The notes beneath the pieces were generated by a model, which was not told the origin of the DNA, made no database searches, and saw nothing but the letters and a program-made list of their open reading frames with translations. The position numbers were made by a program, and so were the translations under genes. 64,000 bases of DNA from Streptomyces sp. NBC_00654 (lineage in GTDB: Bacteria; Actinomycetota; Actinomycetes; Streptomycetales; Streptomycetaceae), in assembly GCF_026341775.1 (NCBI RefSeq), contig NZ_JAPEOB010000001.1:3596001-3660000 (forward strand), given 5' to 3'. The first letter of the stretch is position 1. The number at the start of each line of letters is the position of its first letter. Shown piece after piece: positions 20,635 through 29,010 of this stretch.

Positions 20635-20635
20635 G
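20620..20635. promoter_or_regulatory. operator palindrome, distal copy over the -35 box
   Basis: CTTGAACGCGTTCAAG is a perfect 16-bp palindrome covering the predicted -35 hexamer of the DUF1990 operon. Together with 20581-20594 it forms a two-site operator. Symmetric AAC-GTT sites of this size are common for TetR-type repressors; the actual protein is unknown. Confidence 0.75.
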
Positions 20636-20748
20636 ACGCTGGGTGGTACGTCGTGTGCGCCATGTGCCCCATGCCGGCTTGCGGGCGGGCGTGACGTGCC
20701 CAAGAGATGGGAGTCGCCCATCCGCCCGATGTGAACAGGCAGGTCGAC

Positions 20749-21942
20749 GTGGCCAGACAGACTGACACAGGCCGGCAGGCGCCGCCCGGTCCGGCCTCCC
20801 GGCATCTGCGGCGCGCGATGCTCGCCGCGCTGTCCGCCGGAGTCCTGTTCGCCGCGGGCTGCGGCGACGGCGGCGACGGGGCGGCGCGCGGTACCCCCGG
20901 CACCGCCGAGGCCGCGGAGGTCCTTCTCCAGCCGGTGGCGGTGGCGGGACCGGCTCCGTTCACCGGGTCGACGGCGAGGCCCGCGCCCGCGCCGTCCGTC
21001 ACCGCGAAGTCGACCGCCAGGCCCCCGGGCGACGTCCGGAGGGCGCGGGCCGTGTCCGGGGCGGCCCCGGGACTCTACGGCGGCACCCGCTCCGCCGCGG
21101 CCTGCGACGTCGAACAGCAGATCCGCTTCCTGACCACCGACCGGGCCAAGGGGCGCGCCTTCGCCGGGGCCGCGGGCATCGAGCCGGTACAGATCCCCGG
21201 GTACCTGAGATCGCTGACCCCCGTCGTTCTGCGGGCCGATGTCCAGGTGACCAGCCACGGCTACGAGGCGGGCGCGGCCACCAGCTTCCAGTCCCTGCTC
21301 CAGTCGGGCACCGCCGTCATGGTCGACAGCAGGGGCCTGCCGCGGGTCCGCTGCGCCTGCGGCAACCCGCTGGACCCGCCCGTCGTCGCGAAGGGCCGGG
21401 TCGCGCACCGCGGCGAGCCCTGGGCGGGCCACGACCCGTCCCGGGTCACGGTCATCCGCTCCAGCGCGCAGGTGATCACCCATCTGGTCATCGTCGATGT
21501 CGCGGACAACACCTGGATCGAGCGGCCCATGGGTGACGGCGGAGGCCGGGACAAGGTTCCGGACGTCCCGCCGCCGTTCGAGCCGGGCGACGACATCCTG
21601 CCACCGTCGCGCCCGGCGGACCCGTCCGGTTCCGCCGACCCCACGCCCTCCGGCGGGACGGGGCGTACGGACTGTCCGGCGCCGGCCCGGCCGGGCCGTG
21701 ACGCAGGGACCGCGGCACCCACGGGATGCCCGACGGGCGGTGACGGCGACCCGGACCGGGACCCCGTGACGCCCGGCATGCCCACGGACACCCCCACCGA
21801 CCTGCCGCCCGACGGCCCCGGTGACCCCGACCCCGGCCACCCGGCCGATCCCGTCCACCCGGACGGGTACCCGGACGGACCGGCCCCGGTCCTTCCCGAC
21901 GGACCCGCCGAGCCGGCCGCCCCCGAGCCCTTCGCGGGCTGA
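20749..21942 (+). CDS. DUF6777-like lipoprotein
   Basis: The 397-aa protein starts with a lipoprotein signal (twin-Arg-like RR, hydrophobic AMLAALSAGVLF, lipobox AAGC). An Ala/Pro linker leads to a folded domain (about residues 110-265: ACDVEQQIRFLTTDRAKGRA, AGIEPVQIPGYLRSLTPVVL, VRCACGNPLDPP) that I associate with DUF6777. The last roughly 120 residues are a Pro/Asp/Gly-rich, probably unstructured tail. It should be anchored outside the membrane; function unknown. The GTG at 20749 has AGGCAGG upstream and gives a compact signal peptide; ATG 20707 in the same frame is the alternative but lacks a properly spaced ribosome site. Confidence 0.8.
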   Translation: MARQTDTGRQAPPGPASRHLRRAMLAALSAGVLFAAGCGDGGDGAARGTPGTAEAAEVLLQPVAVAGPAPFTGSTARPAPAPSVTAKSTARPPGDVRRARAVSGAAPGLYGGTRSAAACDVEQQIRFLTTDRAKGRAFAGAAGIEPVQIPGYLRSLTPVVLRADVQVTSHGYEAGAATSFQSLLQSGTAVMVDSRGLPRVRCACGNPLDPPVVAKGRVAHRGEPWAGHDPSRVTVIRSSAQVITHLVIVDVADNTWIERPMGDGGGRDKVPDVPPPFEPGDDILPPSRPADPSGSADPTPSGGTGRTDCPAPARPGRDAGTAAPTGCPTGGDGDPDRDPVTPGMPTDTPTDLPPDGPGDPDPGHPADPVHPDGYPDGPAPVLPDGPAEPAAPEPFAG

Positions 21943-21944
21943 GC

Positions 21945-21970
21945 GGGGCCGGGTGCGGGTGCGGGGCGGG
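21945..21970 (+). other. G-quadruplex-like run
   Basis: Five runs of three or four G separated by 1-3 bases lie between the DUF6777 gene and the SpoIIE-type gene, on the coding strand about 90 bp before the latter's start. A folded structure is possible but unproven in such GC-rich DNA. Confidence 0.35.
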
Positions 21971-22055
21971 TGCGGCGGCGGGCTGCGGGCGAGGGTGGGG
22001 AGCAGGGGCGTGGGAACGCTCGAAGAATCGGACAAATGATGGCAGAGTGACCCAC

Positions 22056-24122
22056 ATGGATGATCGGGTAGCGGGTGCCCTGTCACTCCCCGACGACTGG
22101 CCCGCCCACCCGGACCTCAGCCTCGCCCTGAACCGTATGGGCAGCTTCGACTGGGATCTGGACAGCGGCCTGATGCACATGGACCGGCCCGCCCTCGACG
22201 TGTTCGACCTGAGCCCCGAGGAGTACGACGACCGGCCGGAGTCGCTCGCCGTGCGCGTACCGACGGACGAGGGCATCCGGCTGGACAGCATGGTCTCGCA
22301 GGCGCTGAAGAGCGGGTCCGCCAACTACGGCGTGTACTTCCGTATCCAGCGGCGCGACGGGACCCTGCGCTGGACCCATACCCAGGGCTTCGTCCGGCGG
22401 GACCCCACCGGCCGGCCCCGTCGCATCATCGGAATCGTCCGCGACGCCACCCAGGAGCTGGCCGACTCGACCGCCCGGCTGGAAGTGGACCAGGACCGCC
22501 GGCGCCGCACCAGTCTGGTGGAGGGCACCACGGCGGCCCTGGCGCACGCCCGTACCGTCAAGGACGTCATCGACGTGCTCAACAACTCCCAGGGGCTCGC
22601 GCACCTCGGTGCGACCAGCCTCGTCGTGGGGCTGCTGGAGGCGGGGCGCATCCATCTCGTGGCCGACGGGCCCGACGGGGCGTATGTGCCGGGCACCCGG
22701 TACACCCGGACGGACGAGCCGTACCCCATGAGTGAGGTGGTCCGCACGCTCACGCCGCGCTTCATCGAGTCCGCCGAGGACTTCGCCGCCTCGTACCCCC
22801 TCCTGTGGCCCAGCATCAGCCACCTCGGCATCACCTCCGCCGCCTATCTGCCACTGATCGCCCAGGCCCGCCCGATCGGCGCCCTCGGGCTGCTCTACGG
22901 GGACAAGGAGGGCTTCACCGCCGATGAACGCAATCTGATGGTGGCGCTCGGCAGCTCGATCGCGCAGAGCCTCCAGCGCGCGATGCTCTACGAGCAGGAG
23001 CACGACCTCGCCGAGGGGCTCCAGCAGGCGATGCTGCCGCGCCGTATCCCCGAGGTGCCCGGGGCGCAGGTCGCCGTCCGCTACCGCTCGGCCCGCCTGG
23101 CGCGCGACATCGGCGGCGACTGGTACGACATCATTCCGCTGCCCGGCGGCCGGGTCGGCGCCGTCATCGGAGACGTACAGGGCCATGACACCCACGCGGC
23201 GGCCGTCATGGGGCAGCTCCGGATCGTGCTGCGCGCCTACGCGGCCGAGGGGCACAGCCCGGCCACCGTGATGGCGCGGGCCTCCGTCTTCCTCCATGAG
23301 CTCGACACCGACCGGTTCGCCACCTGCAGTTACGCCGAGGCCGATCTGACCACCGGAGTCGTGCAACTGGTCCGGGCCGGGCACGTCGACCCGCTGGTGC
23401 GGGACGCGGACGGCAGCTGCCGCAGACTGCCGGTCGAGGGCGGGCTGCCGCTCGGCCTCTCGGCCGAGTTCGGCCGGCTGGAGTACCCGGTCAGCACCGT
23501 CGAGCTGGACCCCGGCCAGACGCTGGTGCTCTACACCGACGGCCTGGTGGAAATGCCGGGTACCGATCTGGACGAGGGCATGCAGCTGCTGACCGCCATG
23601 GTGACGAACGGCCCGCAGCACCTGCAGACGCTGGCCGACCAGCTCTGCGAAGCCGTCGACGAACGGGGCGGCGAGGACGATGTCGCGGTGCTGCTCCTGC
23701 GCCGCAGGGCCGCCGACGCACCGCAGCCCGGCGGCCGGCTCCAGCAGCACGTCGCGCAGAACGACCCGGAGGCGCTGAGCTCCTCCCGGCACATGCTCAG
23801 GGCGGCGGTACGGGCATGGGGTGCCAAGGACCGCGCGGACGAGATCGAACTGGCCGCCGACGAGCTGATCACCAACGCGCTGATGCACACCGACGGCGGG
23901 GCCATCGTCACGATCCGGGTCCTCGCCGGGCCCGAGCGGCGGCTGCGCGTCGATGTCGAGGACCGCTCCAGCGCTCTGCCGCGGCGCAGGGACGCGGGGG
24001 AGTCGGGAGTCTCCGGGCGCGGCCTGATGCTCGTGGACCGGCTGGCCGACGTCTGGGGCGTGGAGTCCCGGGGCAACGGCAAGTGCGTGTGGTGCGAGTT
24101 CCTCATCCCTGAGCGGCTGTGA
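22056..24122 (+). CDS. PAS-GAF-SpoIIE phosphatase with C-terminal HATPase domain
   Basis: The 688-aa regulatory protein has four modules. A PAS domain (about 25-140: FRIQRRDGTLRWTHTQGFVR) and a GAF domain (about 160-310) are followed by a PP2C-type SpoIIE/RsbU phosphatase (about 340-550: RDIGGDWYDIIPLPGG, GAVIGDVQGHD, TLVLYTDGLVE with the metal-binding Asp residues). It ends in an RsbW-like HATPase (about 580-688: AADELITNALMHT, GRGLMLVDRLADVWGV). Such hybrids both dephosphorylate anti-anti-sigma proteins and could phosphorylate them, controlling SigB-type sigma factors in response to PAS/GAF-sensed signals. No sigma gene is adjacent; the one at 5729 is 16 kb away. ATG 22056 was preferred to GTG 22047; neither has a strong ribosome site. 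Confidence 0.92.
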   Translation: MDDRVAGALSLPDDWPAHPDLSLALNRMGSFDWDLDSGLMHMDRPALDVFDLSPEEYDDRPESLAVRVPTDEGIRLDSMVSQALKSGSANYGVYFRIQRRDGTLRWTHTQGFVRRDPTGRPRRIIGIVRDATQELADSTARLEVDQDRRRRTSLVEGTTAALAHARTVKDVIDVLNNSQGLAHLGATSLVVGLLEAGRIHLVADGPDGAYVPGTRYTRTDEPYPMSEVVRTLTPRFIESAEDFAASYPLLWPSISHLGITSAAYLPLIAQARPIGALGLLYGDKEGFTADERNLMVALGSSIAQSLQRAMLYEQEHDLAEGLQQAMLPRRIPEVPGAQVAVRYRSARLARDIGGDWYDIIPLPGGRVGAVIGDVQGHDTHAAAVMGQLRIVLRAYAAEGHSPATVMARASVFLHELDTDRFATCSYAEADLTTGVVQLVRAGHVDPLVRDADGSCRRLPVEGGLPLGLSAEFGRLEYPVSTVELDPGQTLVLYTDGLVEMPGTDLDEGMQLLTAMVTNGPQHLQTLADQLCEAVDERGGEDDVAVLLLRRRAADAPQPGGRLQQHVAQNDPEALSSSRHMLRAAVRAWGAKDRADEIELAADELITNALMHTDGGAIVTIRVLAGPERRLRVDVEDRSSALPRRRDAGESGVSGRGLMLVDRLADVWGVESRGNGKCVWCEFLIPERL

Positions 24123-24314
24123 GGCGGCGTCCCGTGAGCCGCTGAGGCACCTCGCCCAAGAGGCCCGGCCCGCGTGCGCGTGACGGGTCCCCGGCGGAGA
24201 ATGATCCGTACTGCAAGGTAACAATACGTAACAAGTCTGTCCTTGACCGTAATCGACCGCAAGGGATTGACTGCGGCCGTACGGCGGTTCTGCCTTCGAT
24301 GACATGAGGACCCG

Positions 24315-25694
24315 TTGGGCACCGAGCTTCTGGCCCCTCTCGATCTGGCTTTCTGGCACTTCGAATCCGCGTCCCACCCGATGCATCTCGGCGCGCTCGC
24401 CGTCTTCTCGCCGTCCCCCGGCGTCACCCCGCAGGACATCCTGGGGCTGCTCGGCGACCGGGCCGCCGCGATTCCCCGGCTGAGGATGTGCGTACGGGAC
24501 GTGCTGCTGCCGGTCGGCGGCTGCGCCTGGGCCGTGGACAAGAACTTCGATGTCCACCGCCACGTCAGGCGGCTGGTCCTGGCCGAGGGCGACTTCATGG
24601 AGCAGACGACCCGGCTGGCCGGGGAGCTGATGGAGCAGCCGCTCGGAAGGGGGCTGCCGCCCTGGCGGATGTACCTCATCGGGGGTGCCGGCGGCGGGCC
24701 GTTCGCCGTACTGGTGAAGCTGCACCACGCGCTCGCCGACGGGATGCGCGCCGTCGCCATCGGCGCCGGGATCTTCGACGAGATCGCGGCCGTCACCGGC
24801 GGCCGGGGCGCGGCCCGCCGCGCCCCCGTACCGCCGCGCTCGTGGCTGCCGGACCCCCGTGACGTGGTGGGTACGGCGCTGGGGCGGATCGGTGAGGTCG
24901 GCCGGGCGCTCGGCGTGGGAGCCTCCGTCGTCCGGGCGGGGCGCTTCGGTCCGCGGGGTGCGACCGCGCTCACCGCGCCCTCCAGCGGCACCCGGCGGAT
25001 CGCCACCGCGGAGCTCGACGCCGCCGCGGTCCGACGGATCCGCCGGGCCGAGGGCGGCACGGCCAACGACGTCCTGCTCGCCGTGGTGGCCGGGGCGCTG
25101 CGGCGCTGGATGCTGGAGCGAGGCGAGCCGCTGCCCGCCGGTGATCCGCGTGCCCTGGTGCCCGTCTCCCGGCGGCGGCCGGGCGGTGCGGCGGTGACCG
25201 GCAACCTGCTCTCCGGATACCTCCTCGGCCTGCCGGTCGGCGAGTCCGACGGCCGTGAGCGGCTTCGCGCGGTCCGCACCGCCATGGACCGCAACAAGGC
25301 GGCGGGACCGCTGAAGGGCGCGGGCGCCGTCGCCGTACTCGCCGATCGGCTGCCGCCCCTGGCCCACCGGCTCGGGGCGCCGCTGGCCGCCGGTGCCGCG
25401 CGGATGCTGTTCGACGTTCTGGTGACCAGCGTGCCGCTGCCGCGCTCCGCGCTCTCGCTCGGCGGCTGCCCCCTGCGCGCGCTCTACCCGATGGCCCCGC
25501 TGGCCCGGGGGCAGTCCCTCGCCGTGGCGCTGTCCACCTACGGAGGGCGGGTGCAGGTCGGGCTGGTGGCCGACGGCAAGGCGCTCTCGGACCTCGACCG
25601 GCTGGCGGCCGCGGTCCAGGAGGAGTTCGGGGAGCTGTACGCGCTGACGGTCACCTCGCGGACCGCGGCGCTCGGCGGCGGGGAAAGCGCGTGA
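24315..25694 (+). CDS. wax ester synthase / diacylglycerol acyltransferase (WS/DGAT) family
   Basis: The 459-aa protein has the acyltransferase active-site motif HHxxxDG (HHALADG, H137-H138 and D142-G143) and the family N-terminus PLDLAFWHFES, with NDVLLAVVAGALRRW and the C-terminal VTSVPLPRSALSLGG segment. The family esterifies diacylglycerol or alcohols with acyl-CoA at the membrane, making storage triacylglycerol or wax esters, a normal Streptomyces reserve. The predicted start is TTG at 24315 with GAGGA 4 nt upstream. The 192-bp upstream region contains a repeated GTAACAA pair (near 24219-24235) and a TTGACC hexamer but no promoter I can define. A hairpin at 25700-25725 ends the unit. Confidence 0.92.
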   Translation: MGTELLAPLDLAFWHFESASHPMHLGALAVFSPSPGVTPQDILGLLGDRAAAIPRLRMCVRDVLLPVGGCAWAVDKNFDVHRHVRRLVLAEGDFMEQTTRLAGELMEQPLGRGLPPWRMYLIGGAGGGPFAVLVKLHHALADGMRAVAIGAGIFDEIAAVTGGRGAARRAPVPPRSWLPDPRDVVGTALGRIGEVGRALGVGASVVRAGRFGPRGATALTAPSSGTRRIATAELDAAAVRRIRRAEGGTANDVLLAVVAGALRRWMLERGEPLPAGDPRALVPVSRRRPGGAAVTGNLLSGYLLGLPVGESDGRERLRAVRTAMDRNKAAGPLKGAGAVAVLADRLPPLAHRLGAPLAAGAARMLFDVLVTSVPLPRSALSLGGCPLRALYPMAPLARGQSLAVALSTYGGRVQVGLVADGKALSDLDRLAAAVQEEFGELYALTVTSRTAALGGGESA

Positions 25695-25699
25695 TAGGT

Positions 25700-25725
25700 C
25701 GGACAGATCGCTGAAGATCTGTCCG
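25700..25725 (+). terminator. terminator after WS/DGAT gene
   Basis: A perfect 10-bp stem (CGGACAGATC with GATCTGTCCG) and 6-nt loop begin six bases after the stop codon at 25694. Confidence 0.7.
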
Positions 25726-25828
25726 CATTCCTGGTGATGGCTCCTGCCGGGAGTGTTGACGCGCCCAAGTGATCCGATGAATATTCGCTCTGTACATCAA
25801 AGTGATCATCGGGGAGGGCGGCGGATCC

Positions 25829-26824
25829 ATGCGGCGCAACAGGCTCGGACGCAGTGCGGTCGAGATCACCGAACTGTCCTTCGGGGCAGCGGCCATCGGC
25901 AATCTCTTCACCGCAGTCACCCCGGAACAGGCCGCTGCCGCCGTCGACGCGGCCTGGGACGAGGGCATCCGCTACTTCGACACCGCGCCGCACTACGGCC
26001 TCGGCCTCTCAGAACGGCGGCTCGGCGAAGCCCTGCGCACCCGGCCCCGCGACGCGTACACGGTCTCGACCAAGGTGGGGCGGATCCTCGAACCGCTGCC
26101 CGCGGGTGACAGGCCCGCCGGCGACGGGCTCTCCGAAGGGTTCGCCGTACCCGCCACCCACCGGCGCCGCTGGGACTTCAGCGCCGACGGCGTCCGCCGG
26201 AGCATCGAGGACAGCCTCGAACGGCTCGGCCTCGACCGCGTCGACATCGTCTATCTGCACGACCCCGACGACCACGGGGAAGCGGCGTTCCGCGAGGCGT
26301 ACCCGGAGCTGGAGCGGCTGCGCGCCGAGGGCGTCGTCGGGGCGATCGGCGCCGGGATGAACCAGACCGCCATGCTCACCCGGTTCCTGCGCGACACCGA
26401 CGTCGACACCGTCCTGTGCGCGGGCCGCTACACCCTTCTCGACCGGAGCGCCCTGACCGCCCTGCTGCCCGAGGCCGCCGCCCGCGGCAGGAGCGTCGTC
26501 GTCGGCGGCGTCTTCAACTCCGGACTCCTCGCCGACCCGCGCCCCGGCGCGCGGTACGACTACGCCGCCGCCCCTCCGGCCCTGCTCGACCGGGCCCTGC
26601 GGATGAGGGCCGTCGCCGAGGGGCACGGTGTGCCGCTGCGCGCCGCGGCCCTGCACTTCCCCCTCGCCCACCCCGCCGTCGCCGGAGTGCTCGTCGGTAC
26701 GCGTTCCCCGGACGAGGTCCACGACGCCGCCGCCCTGCTGCGCGGCGGCATCCCGGACGGGCTCTGGGACGACCTGCGCGCCGAAGGACTGCTGATGACG
26801 GACGGACACGAGGACGGGAACTGA
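25829..26824 (+). CDS. aldo/keto reductase, probable L-fucose (deoxysugar) dehydrogenase
   Basis: The 331-aa protein is an AKR barrel with the catalytic tetrad visible (D and Y in YFDTAPHYG, K in VSTKVG, H in DIVYLHDPDD). Its similarity to the L-fucose/pyridoxal dehydrogenase branch and its neighbours, a mutarotase and an amidohydrolase-type lactonase, suggest NAD(P)-dependent oxidation of a free deoxysugar such as L-fucose to its lactone. ATG 25829 was chosen over GTG 25802 because GGGGAGGG lies 10 nt upstream of it. The mutarotase gene starts 1 base after the stop, so the cassette is one operon. No dedicated permease or regulator is adjacent. Confidence 0.88.
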   Translation: MRRNRLGRSAVEITELSFGAAAIGNLFTAVTPEQAAAAVDAAWDEGIRYFDTAPHYGLGLSERRLGEALRTRPRDAYTVSTKVGRILEPLPAGDRPAGDGLSEGFAVPATHRRRWDFSADGVRRSIEDSLERLGLDRVDIVYLHDPDDHGEAAFREAYPELERLRAEGVVGAIGAGMNQTAMLTRFLRDTDVDTVLCAGRYTLLDRSALTALLPEAAARGRSVVVGGVFNSGLLADPRPGARYDYAAAPPALLDRALRMRAVAEGHGVPLRAAALHFPLAHPAVAGVLVGTRSPDEVHDAAALLRGGIPDGLWDDLRAEGLLMTDGHEDGN

Positions 26825-26825
26825 C

Positions 26826-27137
26826 ATGAGGGTCGCTCTGCACACCAAGGTCCGCGCCGACCGCATCGAGGAGTACGAGGCCGCGCACCGCGAAGTCCCG
26901 GCGGAACTCACCCGCGCCATCAGGGCGGCGGGCGCCACCTCCTGGACCATCTGGCGAAGCGGCACCGATCTCTTCCACCTCGTCGAGTGCGCGGACTACG
27001 CCCGGCTCCTGGCGGAACTGGAGCAGCTCCCCGTCAACGTCGCCTGGCAGGCCCGGATGGACCAGCTGCTCGACGTCTCCCACGACTACTCGGCGGACGG
27101 CGCCGGGGCCGGACTGCCCGTCGCCTGGGAGCTGTGA
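26826..27137 (+). CDS. L-rhamnose mutarotase family protein
   Basis: The 103-aa protein has the RhaM/DUF718 pattern (VALHTKVRADRIEEYEAAHR, ATSWTIWRSGTDLFHLVE, NVAWQARMDQLL). The family interconverts alpha and beta anomers of L-rhamnose or related 6-deoxyhexoses, providing the anomer used by the next enzyme. Here it sits between a sugar dehydrogenase and a lactonase, with gaps of 1 and 2 bp, so it is part of a non-phosphorylative deoxysugar pathway. L-fucose and L-rhamnose remain equally possible from sequence. Confidence 0.9.
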   Translation: MRVALHTKVRADRIEEYEAAHREVPAELTRAIRAAGATSWTIWRSGTDLFHLVECADYARLLAELEQLPVNVAWQARMDQLLDVSHDYSADGAGAGLPVAWEL

Positions 27138-27139
27138 GC

Positions 27140-28015
27140 ATGACCGCTCCCGTACCCCCCGCGCTTCCCCTGCCTGCGGTCGACTCCCACCACCACGTCT
27201 GGGACCTCGCCGTGCGTGACCAGGACTGGATCACCGGCGAGGAACTGGCCCCCATCCGGCGCACCTTCACCCTCGCCGACCTGGAACCCGAGGCCCGCGC
27301 CGCGGGGGTGTACGCCACCGTCCTCGTGCAGACCGTCACCGTCGCCGAGGAGACCCCCGAATTCCTCGCCCTCGCCGACGGCAGCGACCTGGTCGCGGGC
27401 GTCGTCGGCTGGAGCGACCTCACCGACCCCGGGATCGCCGGCACCCTCGCAGCCCTGCGCGCCCTGCCCGGCGGCGACCGCCTCGTCGGCCTGCGCCACC
27501 AGGTCCAGGGCGAACCCGACCCCGAGTGGCTGCTGCGGCCCGACGTGCTGCGCGGGCTCGCCGCCGTCGCCGACGCCGGACTCGTCTACGACCTCATCCT
27601 CCGGCCGCACCAGCTGCCCGCCGCCACGAGGGCCGCCGAACTGCTCCCCGCACTCACCTTCGTACTCGACCACGGGGGCAAACCGCCCATCGCCGCCCGG
27701 CGCGTCCACCCGTGGTCCGAGGACCTCGGGGCCCTGGCAGCCCTCCCCAACACCGTCTGCAAGCTCTCCGGTCTGGTCACCGAGGCCGACCCGCGCACCT
27801 GGACGGTCCAGGACCTGCGCCCGTACACCGCCACGCTCCTGGACGCCTTCGGACCGGACCGGCTGATGTTCGGCTCGGACTGGCCGGTGTGCCGCCTCGC
27901 GGCGGGGTACGCGGAGGTCGTCGACACCGCACACACACTCACCTCCCACCTCACCGAGGACGAGCGGCGGGCCGTGTTCGCGGGGACCGCCACCCGCGTC
28001 TACGGACTCGGCTGA
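27140..28015 (+). CDS. amidohydrolase family protein, probable L-fucono-1,5-lactonase
   Basis: The 291-aa amidohydrolase-superfamily barrel has the metal-site motif VDSHHHVWD at the N-terminus, FVLDHGGKPPI with a central histidine, CKLSGLVTEAD, and the terminal MFGSDWPVCRL. This COG3618 pattern is that of L-fuconolactone/L-rhamnonolactone hydrolases. Following the dehydrogenase and the mutarotase, it would open the sugar lactone to the aldonate; the later dehydratase and aldolase genes are not in the window. The ATG at 27140 is 2 bp after the mutarotase stop, with GGGAGCTGTGAGC upstream. Confidence 0.88.
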   Translation: MTAPVPPALPLPAVDSHHHVWDLAVRDQDWITGEELAPIRRTFTLADLEPEARAAGVYATVLVQTVTVAEETPEFLALADGSDLVAGVVGWSDLTDPGIAGTLAALRALPGGDRLVGLRHQVQGEPDPEWLLRPDVLRGLAAVADAGLVYDLILRPHQLPAATRAAELLPALTFVLDHGGKPPIAARRVHPWSEDLGALAALPNTVCKLSGLVTEADPRTWTVQDLRPYTATLLDAFGPDRLMFGSDWPVCRLAAGYAEVVDTAHTLTSHLTEDERRAVFAGTATRVYGLG

Positions 28016-28088
28016 CCCGTCCACGGCCGCAGCCGCCCGGCCGCCGCTGGAGAGGCACCCGTCACCGGCCTGCGGCAGGCTGGGGGAC

Positions 28089-28949
28089 ATGCCCGAACTG
28101 CCGGAAGTCGAAGCCCTGCGGGTCTTCCTCGACGACCACCTCGTCGGCAAGGAGATCGCCCGCGTCCTGCCGCTCGCGATCAGCGTCCTCAAGACGTACG
28201 ACCCACCGCTGACCGCCCTGACCGGCGGCACCGTCACCGCCGTGGACCGGCACGGCAAGTTCCTGGACATCGAGGTGGGGCCGCTGCACCTGGTCACCCA
28301 TCTCGCGCGGGCCGGCTGGCTCCGGTGGCAGGACAGCTTCCCGGCCACGCCGCCCCGGCCCGGGAAGGGCCCCCTCGCGCTGCGCACCGTCCTGAGCGGC
28401 GGCGACGGCTTCGACCTCACCGAGATGGGCACCACCAAACGCCTCTCCGTCCACCTGGTGCACGATCCCGCCGAGATCCCCGGCGTCGCCCGTCTGGGGC
28501 CCGACCCGCTCGCCGGCTCCTTCGACCGTGACACGTTCGCGGCCCTGCTCGGCGGGGAACGCCGCCGGATCAAGGGCGCCCTGCGCGACCAGTCCCTCAT
28601 CGCGGGCATCGGCAACGCCTACAGCGACGAGATCCTGCACGTCGCGAAGATGTCCCCGTTCAAACCCACCACCGGCCTCGGCGAGGACGACATCACCCGG
28701 CTGTACACCGCGCTGCGCACCACCCTCGGCGATGCCGTCGCCCGCTCCAGCGGACTCACCGCCGGAAAGCTCAAGGCCGAGAAGAAGAGCGGCATGCGGG
28801 TCCACGGCCGCACCGGCCTGCCCTGCCCGGTCTGCGGCGACACCATCCTCGAAGTCTCCTTCCGCGACTCCTCCCTCCAGTACTGCCCCACCTGCCAGAC
28901 CGGCGGCAGACCGCTCGCCGACCGCCGGCTGTCCAGGCTCCTCAAATAG
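28089..28949 (+). CDS. Fpg/Nei-family DNA glycosylase/AP lyase
   Basis: The 286-aa base-excision repair enzyme begins with the invariant MPELPEVEAL (catalytic Pro2 and Glu3 after Met removal). It has the H2TH motif (QSLIAGIGNAYSDEILH) and ends in a four-cysteine zinc finger (CPVCG then YCPTCQTGG). It would excise oxidised bases and cut the DNA backbone at the abasic site. Sequence does not decide between Fpg (8-oxoG) and Nei (oxidised pyrimidines) specificity. The gene follows the sugar cassette after 73 bp, with TGGGGGAC near the start, and is functionally separate. Confidence 0.93.
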   Translation: MPELPEVEALRVFLDDHLVGKEIARVLPLAISVLKTYDPPLTALTGGTVTAVDRHGKFLDIEVGPLHLVTHLARAGWLRWQDSFPATPPRPGKGPLALRTVLSGGDGFDLTEMGTTKRLSVHLVHDPAEIPGVARLGPDPLAGSFDRDTFAALLGGERRRIKGALRDQSLIAGIGNAYSDEILHVAKMSPFKPTTGLGEDDITRLYTALRTTLGDAVARSSGLTAGKLKAEKKSGMRVHGRTGLPCPVCGDTILEVSFRDSSLQYCPTCQTGGRPLADRRLSRLLK

Positions 28950-28996
28950 CGGGAAGAAGCCCGTCAGCACTCGTGCCGACACCGCCCCGCAGCACC

Positions 28997-29002
28997 TACA
29001 CT
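28997..29002 (+). promoter_or_regulatory. -10 element, probable leaderless start of the LytTR gene
   Basis: TACACT ends 8 bases before the ATG at 29011, so transcription would begin at or next to the start codon. The same CCTACACTCC block and spacing recur before the DUF485-like gene. Confidence 0.5.
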
Positions 29003-29010
29003 CCGGCCTC

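Noticed and set aside
22083..25367. A 1094-codon open frame on the minus strand
   Set aside because: It lies antisense to the SpoIIE-type and WS/DGAT genes, which have clear domains; it is a by-product of high third-position GC.
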